Position numbers and translations under genes: made by a program. Shown piece by piece: positions 1 to 6,729 of a stretch of DNA of 64,000 nt (positions are counted from its first letter, which is position 1; each line of letters starts with the position of its first letter). The stretch is from the NCBI GenBank assembly GCA_036557225.1, contig DATBHX010000067.1:1-64000 (forward strand), read 5' to 3'. The notes below the pieces were generated by a model. That model saw only the letters and a program-made list of their open reading frames with translations. It ran no database searches and had not been told where the DNA came from. The DNA comes from Angelobacter sp036557225 (GTDB lineage: Bacteria; Acidobacteriota; Terriglobia; Terriglobales; Acidobacteriaceae).

Positions 1-914
1 GTGGCTGACGGCTGAGCTGCTTCCGGTGATCCGGAATCAGGGATTGCTGTTGTGCCTACCAGAATCTGGCGGTTCCATGGCGTTACAAAAAACGCATCGT
101 GGTCCTGCCCTTCGACATGAATGGCATATTGAGGAGCGCCGGAAAACCGGGGCAGTACCAGATGCGAACCTCTGACACCGCCGACCATCCGCTTGGTATC
201 TACTTTGGAAGCCTCAATCAGAAAATCAGCCCAGGGACCGGTCGCGTTGATGACCCAGGAAGTCCTGACGGTGCCTTCTGACCGGGTAAGCGTGTTGCGC
301 ACACGGACATCACACACGCGGCCGTTGATGCGGTTTATCTTCAACACTTCAGTGTGATTGCCGGCGACAGCTCCCGCCGCAAGGGCCTCCACCAGCCACT
401 CAGCGACAAGCCGCTCAGGAAACTCGCATTGCGCGTCTTCATACGAATAAACCTTCCACTTGCGGCCTTTATCCAGGTTGCTTTCAAAGGCCTCGATGTC
501 GCGATCAACGGAGTGACTGTCTTGCTTTGGCGCTTTGTGGGTAAAACAGTAATAAGCCCACAGCGCGGTGCGGACAGCGAGAGAGCTGCGCAGAAAAGAT
601 CGCGGTTCAGGCGGAAGAGCCAGGAGAAACTGCAACGGTTTCACCAGGCTATGGGAGTGCGCGAGCATGTGCCGCTGCTCCCGCATACACGCGCGCACCA
701 TGTCGATCTCTCCGTGCTCCAGATGGCGCAGACCGCCGTGAATGATTCGCGTGGATCGGCTGGTAGTTCCGGCAGAGAAGTCGTTTTGCTCCAGAATCAG
801 AGTGCGAATACCGCGCCGGGAACACTCACGGGCAATGGCCACACCGTTAATGCCGCCGCCAACTACTACGACGTCGAATTTTTGGTCGAGGAATTTGTGC
901 CGCTGCTCACGCAT
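1..914 (-). CDS. glpD: Aerobic glycerol-3-phosphate dehydrogenase, N-terminal part (runs off the window)
   Basis: FAD enzyme that oxidises sn-glycerol 3-phosphate to dihydroxyacetone phosphate at the inner membrane and passes electrons to quinone. About 304 residues are visible from the ATG at 914; the C-terminal end lies beyond base 1. Seen on the minus strand: a Rossmann FAD motif near residues 11-20 (VVVVGGGINGVAIA), an adenine/ribose-contacting E at the end of the next strand (LILEQNDF), the family segment TTSRSTRIIHGGLRHLEHGE, and later the NATGPWAD and RGSHLVLP segments. These order and match GlpD well. A stop codon lies shortly upstream in frame, so ATG 914 (MREQRHKF) or a nearby TTG is the start; no strong ribosome site is visible. 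Other FAD/DAO-family oxidases are possible but the IHGGLRYLE-type motif favours GlpD. Confidence 0.9.
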   Translation of the reverse strand, partial: MREQRHKFLDQKFDVVVVGGGINGVAIARECSRRGIRTLILEQNDFSAGTTSRSTRIIHGGLRHLEHGEIDMVRACMREQRHMLAHSHSLVKPLQFLLALPPEPRSFLRSSLAVRTALWAYYCFTHKAPKQDSHSVDRDIEAFESNLDKGRKWKVYSYEDAQCEFPERLVAEWLVEALAAGAVAGNHTEVLKINRINGRVCDVRVRNTLTRSEGTVRTSWVINATGPWADFLIEASKVDTKRMVGGVRGSHLVLPRFSGAPQYAIHVEGQDHDAFFVTPWNRQILVGTTAIPDSGSPEAAQPSA

Positions 915-1129
915 AGGCAAATTAGATGGGTGAAGTTATTCCAGCGTTAGCGGTAAGAATTTTCGGTAGAAAAAGTACGGGATGGCTCTTGGATAGCGTC
1001 TCTTAGGTCTTTGAGTGGGAGGAAAAAAAGCTCTTGGTGATTGGCTCATGGTTTTGCATGTTCATTGTGAAGACAACATTTCTCATTTTGATTGTCCCAC
1101 CCAACTTATGCACCAGCGCCCAGCAGAGA

Positions 1130-1160
1130 AGGGACGGCCCCGCGCCGTCCCTGACTTTTT
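1130..1160 (+). terminator. Strong GC hairpin with T-run, plus-strand orientation
   Basis: A perfect 9-bp stem (AGGGACGGC / GCCGTCCCT) around a 5-nt loop is followed by GACTTTTTG on the plus strand. No plus-strand gene lies upstream of it. On the minus strand it sits about 23 bases after the stop of the gene ending at 1183 but has no T-run in that direction. It may act in both directions, or end an unrecognised plus-strand transcript. Confidence 0.55.
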
Positions 1161-1182
1161 GTGCCATTCGTCTCGGCCCGAT

Positions 1183-1734
1183 TTAACTTATCTCCCGTCC
1201 GCTTAAGTTGAGTCGAGTTAGGCCCCGATCCCCGCCGTGTTTCAGACGCACTTCGACAATTTCTTTGTATTCCTTAACAGGCTCTAGAATCGGAAATACT
1301 CTGCTCATGCTGCCCATAATCGTATTGCCGACTTTCAACCCCGCATGTGGTGGGCTGTGATCAATGCGGTCATAAAATTCTTTTAACTTTAATTCCAATG
1401 CTCTTAGGTCTAGCTCAACTTTGTGCAGTTGCTTTAGCGTTTCGTGCTCCGGTGAGCTGATCTCGTTCAACTGTTTGATAACGTCATCGATATTTTTCTC
1501 GACATCTGGAAAGCGTTCTAGGAACAACGCTTGCGGTCCGTCAGGGATTCGGTCATCAACCAAGAATTTCAAGATCGTTTTCATGTCCTGCAAAAATTTG
1601 ACTAATCCGTCTCTGCCCTCATCCCATTTGTTAAACCGGCCGCTGCCACCCATGAGAGGCCCGCCGGTGCGCGTTTTTTTGCCACCTGGTGGCGGAGCCA
1701 CTCGGTCGATCGTCGTGCTGCCCATAGCTTTCAA
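1183..1734 (-). CDS. Hypothetical protein, third gene of unknown cluster
   Basis: 183 residues, no family recognised. The N-terminal third is Gly/Pro/basic and probably disordered (PPPGGKKTRTGGPLMGGSGR). Residues ~40-145 are charged and rich in Leu/Glu/Lys in a helical, possibly coiled-coil pattern (spaced leucines through the KQLHKVELDLRALELKLKEF segment). There is no signal peptide or membrane segment. It lies 37 bases after the membrane protein ending at 1772 and reads the same way, so it is probably co-transcribed with it. Base composition here is visibly more AT-rich than in the neighbouring core genes, which could mean recent acquisition. A function is not proposed. Confidence 0.6.
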   Translation of the reverse strand: MKAMGSTTIDRVAPPPGGKKTRTGGPLMGGSGRFNKWDEGRDGLVKFLQDMKTILKFLVDDRIPDGPQALFLERFPDVEKNIDDVIKQLNEISSPEHETLKQLHKVELDLRALELKLKEFYDRIDHSPPHAGLKVGNTIMGSMSRVFPILEPVKEYKEIVEVRLKHGGDRGLTRLNLSGREIS

Positions 1735-1771
1735 GTCCTTTCTAAAGTGCCAGATTATTCCCGTAATGCGT

Positions 1772-2170
1772 TTATACGTCTCCGCCAGCGTTCACACCAA
1801 CGAGCCTGCCGACAAGAGCGAGTCCCGAGCCGACTGTGTATAGGAAATAACTTAGCCATGTTGCAATCTCATATTGGCTCTTTTTATCTGCCTTCGCCTC
1901 ACTCGCAGTTTTCCCAATTAACGATTCGATATCGATCAGGCGAGTTCGAAGAGAGTCAAATTCTTTTGAAAGTTGCTCCCTCTGAGCTGCCACCTCCACG
2001 TCGCTGAGGGTATTGACCTTTTCCTTAAATCTTGCACTGTCAGCCTGCAACCCCCCATACAGTAGTGCTAAGGGATTCATATACTTTTCCGGCAGCGTGG
2101 CAAGTAACCAACTCATGCTCGCAATGTGAGTCTCTATGAGCAGCGATCTATTAGTGAGACTTTGCTTCAA
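1772..2170 (-). CDS. Hypothetical protein with C-terminal membrane segment, second gene of unknown cluster
   Basis: 132 residues, family not recognised. Residues ~40-100 are predicted helical and highly charged (KEKVNTLSDVEVAAQREQLS and the following LRTRLIDIESLIGKTA segment), compatible with a coiled coil. Residues ~105-127 form one hydrophobic segment (ATWLSYFLYTVGSGLALVGR), so the protein is probably tail-anchored. Its ATG overlaps the end of the upstream gene by 20 bases, which argues for translational coupling and against chance reading frames. It shares its general layout (short soluble part plus a single membrane helix) with that gene. Confidence 0.6.
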   Translation of the reverse strand: MKQSLTNRSLLIETHIASMSWLLATLPEKYMNPLALLYGGLQADSARFKEKVNTLSDVEVAAQREQLSKEFDSLRTRLIDIESLIGKTASEAKADKKSQYEIATWLSYFLYTVGSGLALVGRLVGVNAGGDV

Positions 2171-2513
2171 ATACTGATCCTTTTGCCGAATCTTTCTTAA
2201 AATGTGTATCGCTAATCATCTCTTCCACTACCATCACCTGATTCGAAACATTAATTACCGCAATGTTGGCAGAAAAGACCTGCATAGCTCTCTCAATGTT
2301 ACCTTCTGTATCTCGAAGCTCTTCACGCAAGCCCTCTTTCACCAGGAACGTGACAAAGATGATCAGTGCTCCCACAAATGTGAGAAGGCGGTTATGCCGC
2401 CTTAATATGTTTGCAAATGAGTAGTATTCTTCAGGCTTTGATCCAAAAATCGGTCCATTTGGCGGATCAGATTTAGGTTGTGGCGCTTTGGCTGGTGCGG
2501 CTTGCTCGTTCAT
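2151..2513 (-). CDS. Hypothetical single-pass membrane protein, first gene of unknown cluster
   Basis: 120 residues, family not recognised. A Pro/Ala-rich N-terminus (~1-30) is followed by a basic stretch (LRRHNR, ~37-42), one membrane helix (LLTFVGALIIFVTFLV, ~43-58) and a charged C-terminal domain of about 60 residues. The positive-inside rule would place the N-terminus in the cytoplasm. It heads a cluster of three minus-strand genes (2513 down to 1183) with a 20-base overlap to the second gene. No nearby gene gives a functional hint. Confidence 0.6.
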   Translation of the reverse strand: MNEQAAPAKAPQPKSDPPNGPIFGSKPEEYYSFANILRRHNRLLTFVGALIIFVTFLVKEGLREELRDTEGNIERAMQVFSANIAVINVSNQVMVVEEMISDTHFKKDSAKGSVFEAKSH

Positions 2514-2644
2514 GGCGCGGGATTATGCCGCAATGGTGCCGGGAGTGCAAGACCCTCTTCAAGCCTGCCGCGCTGTTATGATCTCCGGCAAGACCAAGAA
2601 CCGTGGAATGCCGCGGAGGAGTTCTCTGCATGACCCTAAACAAC

Positions 2645-2667
2645 AAAACCCGCCCGACGGCGGGTTT
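2645..2667 (-). terminator. Rho-independent terminator after the small gene at 2688-2876
   Basis: On the minus strand a 9-bp stem (AAACCCGCC / GGCGGGTTT, loop of 4) is followed by T-rich sequence (TTTTGTTGTTT). It starts about 20 bases after the stop of the small gene and separates it from the unknown cluster that begins at 2513. Confidence 0.8.
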
Positions 2668-2687
2668 GCTTCCAGCACTATTGCTGA

Positions 2688-2876
2688 TCAGGGAGAAAGT
2701 TCCTTCTCTATCCTGTCTGTTAATCGTTTCATTTCCCTGAGATATTCCACGCTCAAGACTTTGAGCGTTGCCATTTCCTCCAATCGCATGGTCATGATGC
2801 GGAGAGAGCTGTTGAGCAGAACCACCAGCCGATAAAGGCCTTCTTCCTCCCGGCTGCTAAACTTGTCCGTAGCCAA
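2688..2876 (-). CDS. Small hypothetical helical protein (62-66 aa)
   Basis: Short, charged, all-helical-looking protein ending in LTDRIEKELSP; no family recognised. The reading frame is open from a TTG at 2888, but the sequence GGAGG sits 5 bases before a second in-frame TTG at 2876, so translation most likely starts there (M-A-T-D-K-F). The evenly spaced Leu/Met/Arg residues (NSSLRIMTMRLEEMATLKVL) suggest an amphipathic helix. A good ribosome site in front and a terminator just behind support a real, monocistronic gene. Confidence 0.55.
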   Translation of the reverse strand: MATDKFSSREEEGLYRLVVLLNSSLRIMTMRLEEMATLKVLSVEYLREMKRLTDRIEKELSP

Positions 2877-3248
2877 GATCGCCTCCAATTCAGGTGATTG
2901 AGGTTAGGGCTGCGAAGGTGTCACTAGCACCAACGCGGCCCGACTTTTCTTGTAGCGCAAGAGCGAAAGGAAGGCAAGAACGAAAGAGCTTACTTTTGTC
3001 AGCTGCGCGAATTTCGAAGATTGTTAAGCGGAAGTTTGCGCAGTTAACTTTTTAAAGTGCGGAACTTATTCAGTAGCGGTACAGGTTGATATCTTCGGAA
3101 GCGCACGGTCCCTCACCCCTACTCGGGCGCTGATCTGCCCATTCACGCCAAAACCGGGCGCAAATGGGGCCCTGACTGCGCGCCCTCGCTATACGGGGTT
3201 CGGGATGACGAGCTTATTAAAAGTTTTTAACTGCGGCATTGCCGAGCC
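2877..3248. other. Intergenic region between small gene and pit
   Basis: No supported gene. It holds the promoter side of the small gene ending at 2688 and, at 3107-3210, one copy of a ~100-bp repeat shared in inverted orientation with 11403-11503. The remaining ~200 bases are moderately AT-rich and show nothing further that I can support. Confidence 0.6.
3107..3210 (-). repeat. ~100-bp dispersed repeat, copy 1
   Basis: The reverse complement of this stretch matches 11403-11503 almost base for base. I count one substitution and two single-base indels, all in the middle. Both copies carry the segment cgtcatcccgaacccc at one end and gagtaggggtgagg at the other. Both lie between genes and have no coding sense. 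Confidence 0.85.
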
Positions 3249-4274
3249 TCAGGCCCCGGGTACAAAGAAGCGAATCGTCCAGAAAACGATCGCTGCCATG
3301 GTAGCGCCGGCTGGGATGGTGATGATCCAGGCCCAGACAATCCTTCTGGCAACGCCCCAGCGCACAGCGGAGATGCGATGCGTGGATCCAACGCCAATGA
3401 TGGAGCCGGTGATGGTGTGAGTTGTGCTGACTGGGATTCCCCAGAGCGCGGTCATCACCAGAGTGAGTGCAGCAGCCGATTCCGCGCAAAAACCGCCGAC
3501 CGGCTTGAGCTTGGTGATCTTCGATCCCATGGTTTGAACGATGCGCCAGCCGCCGAAGTACGTTCCCAGCCCTATGGTGAAGTAGGCGCCGAGGATGATG
3601 GGGTAATGAAATGGCCCCCAGTTTGTGCCTGCCTGCTGAGCTGTTAGAAAGCCACCGGCATAGAGCGCACTGACGACGATACCCATGGTCTTTTGCGCAT
3701 CATTGCCGCCGTGGGCAAAGCTGACGCCGGCGGAAGAGACGAGCTGCAGAACGCGGAAGATTCTGTCGACCTTGCTGGGAGCGGCCTTGCGGAAGATCCA
3801 GGAGACGGCCACCATCAAAGCGAGGGCCAGCACAAAACCGATCATCGGGGAAAGAATGATGAAAATCAGCGTATTCTTCCATCCCAGGGGAATGATGACT
3901 TTGAACCCGGCGCGGGCAATCGCGGCGCCGGCATAGCCGCCGAAGAGCGCGTGCGAGGAAGAAGTCGGCAGGCCCAGGTACCAGGTGATCAGGTTCCAAA
4001 CAATGGCGCCGACCAGTCCCGCGAGCACAACGTACTGCGTGACGTAGTCAAGATGGACCATGCCTTTGCCGACGGTTTTGGCGACGGCAGTGCCCAGCCC
4101 AAACGCAGCGACAAAGTTGAAGATTGCCGCCCACAGCACAGCAATGCGGGGCGAGAGTACGCGTGTGGAAACGACGGTGGCAATGCTGTTGGCGGCATCA
4201 TGGAAGCCGTTGATGAAGTCGAACGAGAGCGCCAGGAAAACCGTGAGTACAACCAGGACTAAGCTTGTGTGCAC
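3249..4274 (-). CDS. pit: PiT-family inorganic phosphate transporter
   Basis: Low-affinity inner-membrane symporter for (metal-)phosphate with a cation. The 341-residue protein has the two inverted PiT signature repeats: GFHDAANSIATVVSTRVL near residues 23-40 and GGNDAQKTMG near 195-204, and about ten hydrophobic segments. It lacks the large central loop of the longer PitA type and resembles the short PiT form common in soil bacteria. It follows the DUF47 protein gene by 44 bases on the same strand, the standard pairing for this family. Phosphate control is suggested by the repeat motif upstream of the first gene (4958-4985). Specificity between phosphate and sulfate cannot be read from sequence; the DUF47 neighbour favours phosphate. 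Confidence 0.93.
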   Translation of the reverse strand: MHTSLVLVVLTVFLALSFDFINGFHDAANSIATVVSTRVLSPRIAVLWAAIFNFVAAFGLGTAVAKTVGKGMVHLDYVTQYVVLAGLVGAIVWNLITWYLGLPTSSSHALFGGYAGAAIARAGFKVIIPLGWKNTLIFIILSPMIGFVLALALMVAVSWIFRKAAPSKVDRIFRVLQLVSSAGVSFAHGGNDAQKTMGIVVSALYAGGFLTAQQAGTNWGPFHYPIILGAYFTIGLGTYFGGWRIVQTMGSKITKLKPVGGFCAESAAALTLVMTALWGIPVSTTHTITGSIIGVGSTHRISAVRWGVARRIVWAWIITIPAGATMAAIVFWTIRFFVPGA

Positions 4275-4318
4275 CTAGCTCCCTCGCAAATGGATTCTTC
4301 CGGATTCGTATGGCTCAA

Positions 4319-4936
4319 TCAGGCGCCCTTCAGCACCACGCCTTCAATGACGTTGGCAGCGTCTTCAGCTTTATCGGTGGCTGTTTCCAGCACTTCGTAC
4401 AATTCCTTGAGCTTGATGAGAGAAATCGGGTCTTTTTCTTTTTCGAAGAGAACGGCAATGGCTGCGCGGGCGATACCGTCGGCCTCGTTCTCAAGGCGAT
4501 TGATCTCCACGCAGTTTTCCAGAACATGGTCGCGGTTCTTGTTGAGGCGAGCCAGCGCGTCTGTGAGCTGGTCAGACTGTTTGACCACGATCTCGGCCAG
4601 GAGCGTGGCTGCCGGGGGCGCTGAGGTGATTTTATACATGATCAGTCGAACGCCGGCGGCATAGACAAAGTCGAGAACGTCATCAAGCGAAGAAGCCAGG
4701 CGATAGATATCCTCACGGTCGAGCGGGGTAATGAAAGTCTGGTTCAGCTTGGTGAGGATGTTGTGGGTCATATCGTCGCCACGGTGCTCGATGTCCTTGA
4801 GCTGAAGGACGCGGGCGTCGACATTTTGAAAATCCTGGAGAGTCTGCTTGAGCAGGCGAGCTCCGTCGCCAAGATTGCTGGCCATTTCGGCAAACATGTC
4901 AAAGAATTTAGTGTCTTTGGGAATCAGGCGAACCAT
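4319..4936 (-). CDS. DUF47-family phosphate transport accessory protein (PhoU-like fold)
   Basis: 205 residues, mostly helical, of the DUF47/PhoU-like family that is encoded with PiT transporters and is thought to modulate them. The E/DxxxD metal-binding pattern of PhoU-like helices is visible in the first half (LKDIEHRGDDMTHNI) and again in the second (NRLENEADGIARAA). No signal peptide; cytoplasmic. It is the first gene of the two-gene phosphate operon and starts at an ATG (MVRLIPKD) with no strong ribosome site. Directly upstream lie TTTAAC direct repeats spaced by 11 bases. Confidence 0.9.
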   Translation of the reverse strand: MVRLIPKDTKFFDMFAEMASNLGDGARLLKQTLQDFQNVDARVLQLKDIEHRGDDMTHNILTKLNQTFITPLDREDIYRLASSLDDVLDFVYAAGVRLIMYKITSAPPAATLLAEIVVKQSDQLTDALARLNKNRDHVLENCVEINRLENEADGIARAAIAVLFEKEKDPISLIKLKELYEVLETATDKAEDAANVIEGVVLKGA

Positions 4937-4957
4937 GTGATTGTGCGGCGCTCCCGG

Positions 4958-4985
4958 GTAACAGTGTTAAAGAATCGTTAAAGTC
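4958..4985 (-). promoter_or_regulatory. Candidate Pho box upstream of the DUF47-pit operon
   Basis: Read on the minus strand, the sequence holds TTTAAC, 5 bases, TTTAAC, then a degraded third repeat (TGTTACCC), about 22 bases before the ATG at 4936. Direct hexamers at an 11-bp period are the general form of PhoB/PhoP sites. The position before a phosphate transport operon fits. The exact acidobacterial consensus is not known to me. Confidence 0.5.
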
Positions 4986-5088
4986 AACCGAGAAATATCG
5001 CACGCTGCCTGTAATCTGGTCAAACGCGCGAGGAAACCTTCTTCCGTGGGATGCGTTTGGGACGGTTGAATGGCAGCTGAACAGAAAT

Positions 5089-5709
5089 TCAAGCCGTGCG
5101 GCTCCCGGTTCCGGCAAAAAATGATTCCACTTGATGGAACATGCGCCGCAGAGCACGAATGACGTAGCGAATCGCGAGAACACAGAGCAGGAGACATACT
5201 GCGGCGATTGTGCCGGCGATGATCGGATGCTGTGTGGCCAGCCAAGTAAGCGAGATTGCAGCTACATCTTCACCCAAACTCAAGGCGATGTTGGAAAAAG
5301 GTTCCGGCGTAGGAGTTACCGCTGTACGCACGGCGATCTTACTGCCATGGACGAGCAAGGCGATCGCGCCGCCCAGCGCAGTTGCTGCGGCCTGCATTCC
5401 CGGCGAGAGATGCTGGGTGGCTCCGTAGGCGAGCAGAGCCGCTGTCGGTACTTTGACAAAGGTATTGAGCGCGTTCCAGATGAGGTCAAAGACGGGGATT
5501 TTGTCGGCGACAAACTCCAGCCCAAAAAGCAAGGCGCATACGATGATGACAGGCCAGGATTCAAGCAGATGGAGGGCCGGTGGCAACGTAAACGCATGAG
5601 CATGGGAGAGCAAGCCCAGAGTCGCTATGGTTGCATAAACATTTAGGCCAGCCGCAAAACTGGCAGCCAAAACGATGGCCAGTATGTCATTGCCTGTAAG
5701 AGAAAACAT
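5089..5709 (-). CDS. DUF4126-family integral membrane protein
   Basis: 206 residues with five or six hydrophobic segments (near 8-33, 50-65, 85-120, 140-160, 165-188) and a basic C-terminus (RALRRMFHQ). Typical DUF4126 features are the N-terminal GLNVYATIATLGL segment and the central PVFDLIWNALNTFVKVP segment. Function is unknown for the family. The gene stands alone: the next gene upstream ends with its own terminator (5728-5755) and the phosphate operon begins 150 bases downstream. Confidence 0.75.
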   Translation of the reverse strand: MFSLTGNDILAIVLAASFAAGLNVYATIATLGLLSHAHAFTLPPALHLLESWPVIIVCALLFGLEFVADKIPVFDLIWNALNTFVKVPTAALLAYGATQHLSPGMQAAATALGGAIALLVHGSKIAVRTAVTPTPEPFSNIALSLGEDVAAISLTWLATQHPIIAGTIAAVCLLLCVLAIRYVIRALRRMFHQVESFFAGTGSRTA

Positions 5710-5727
5710 GAGAGCTGCTGCAAAAGC

Positions 5728-5755
5728 AAAAAGGACCGCGCGTCGGCGGTCCTTT
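5728..5755 (-). terminator. Rho-independent terminator after the 75-aa gene
   Basis: On the minus strand AAAGGACCGC pairs with GCGGTCCTTT around a short loop, followed by TTGCTTTTGC. It begins 15 bases after the stop of the gene at 5771 and lies in front of the DUF4126 gene. Confidence 0.8.
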
Positions 5756-5770
5756 GGCTCCTAACCAACC

Positions 5771-5998
5771 TTACAAAGTACTTTCAATTTCAAAGCCCCA
5801 CGCTTCAAGCAAGGGTTCAGGAATATACTTGCTGTTTTTGTTGCGCCGCGCCCATTCGCGCAAACGCGTGGAACGAATGTACTGATCAGGCGTCAGCTTG
5901 AACTCCTTGACCGCCTGCTCAAATGAGGTGACGACGGGGATCACCGGTCCAATCGGCTCCGGCTTACCCCAGTTGGGATTACCGCGTCTCCTTGCCAT
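5771..5998 (-). CDS. Small basic hypothetical protein (75 aa)
   Basis: No family recognised. The N-terminus is basic (MARRRGNPNWGKPEP), the middle has an ordered-looking segment with LTPDQYIRSTRLREWARRN, and the protein ends with WGFEIESTL. No signal peptide or membrane helix. The basic N-terminus and helical centre would suit a nucleic-acid-associated protein, but this is only an impression. A dedicated terminator follows it, and no genes are visible for 730 bases upstream, so it is probably transcribed alone. Confidence 0.6.
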   Translation of the reverse strand: MARRRGNPNWGKPEPIGPVIPVVTSFEQAVKEFKLTPDQYIRSTRLREWARRNKNSKYIPEPLLEAWGFEIESTL

Positions 5999-6729
5999 AT
6001 TCAGTTATGCCCTGCCTTTTAGGTTATGAAGAGTGCACTATTGCCTTGGATTTGGATTCCTGCCGGCTGCCTTTGGTTTCATTCTTGAACCAAAAATATC
6101 GACTGAAGGGGCCTGTTTGCTCTCTCTGTGGGAACCAAAACAACTCGCCAAAACTGCTCATCATAAAGCCTTTTTGATCAAGATGCAAGAGCTTTCGACC
6201 CGCATATTGTTAACTGAAGAACAAATTCCCCTTATCTAAAGCGCAATCCTTGCCCTTTTTGCACCCTATAACCTTCATTTCAAGGTCTACCCCTATCGCT
6301 TTTTTGCAAGCACTCTTTTCTCATCGACCTTTGCCTTCAAGTCCTTCGATAAGGTATCCATCCCGGGAGCGGCTTACGGTGACTCCTGTCATTTCTCCGC
6401 GCGCGACTACAACTTCCATTTCTCATTCCATTAGGTTCTCCTTATCTTCGCCAATACGAGCCAGGCCATGCTGCTCAAATCCCAACCTTGGTGAGCTCTC
6501 ATCGACACAGAGAAGCTCTCAACAACATCCCACCTCACGCCATTTAGACCAATCCATTTGCTTACGTCGATTGCCATGACTCAGGCGGGAGATCGAAACT
6601 CCCTTCGTTCCCCGGGCGGCACCATTTGGCAATGTGGTTCGCCTGCATGTCTTGGAATGCACGCCTTGAATCCGCAACTCAGGTATGATAGGTGACCAAC
6701 TAATTAGCAGTCATTTATAGGAGGGAAGA
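5999..6729. other. Long AT-rich intergenic region
   Basis: About 730 bases with visibly lower GC than the surroundings. Plus-strand frames here are Ser/Pro/Arg-rich and look non-coding. On the minus strand a 32-codon frame at 6321-6419 is preceded at a distance by AAGGAG (see findings). The right end carries the promoter region of the OmpA-type gene, with a -10-like TATGAT about 45 bases before its start codon. Nothing else is supported. Confidence 0.5.

Noticed and set aside
354..950. Plus-strand frame of 198 codons opposite glpD
   Set aside because: The minus strand shows clear GlpD motifs over the whole stretch; the plus-strand frame is its shadow.
6250..6579. Plus-strand frame of 109 codons in the AT-rich gap
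   Set aside because: Ser/Pro/Arg-rich, no ribosome site; looks like random translation.
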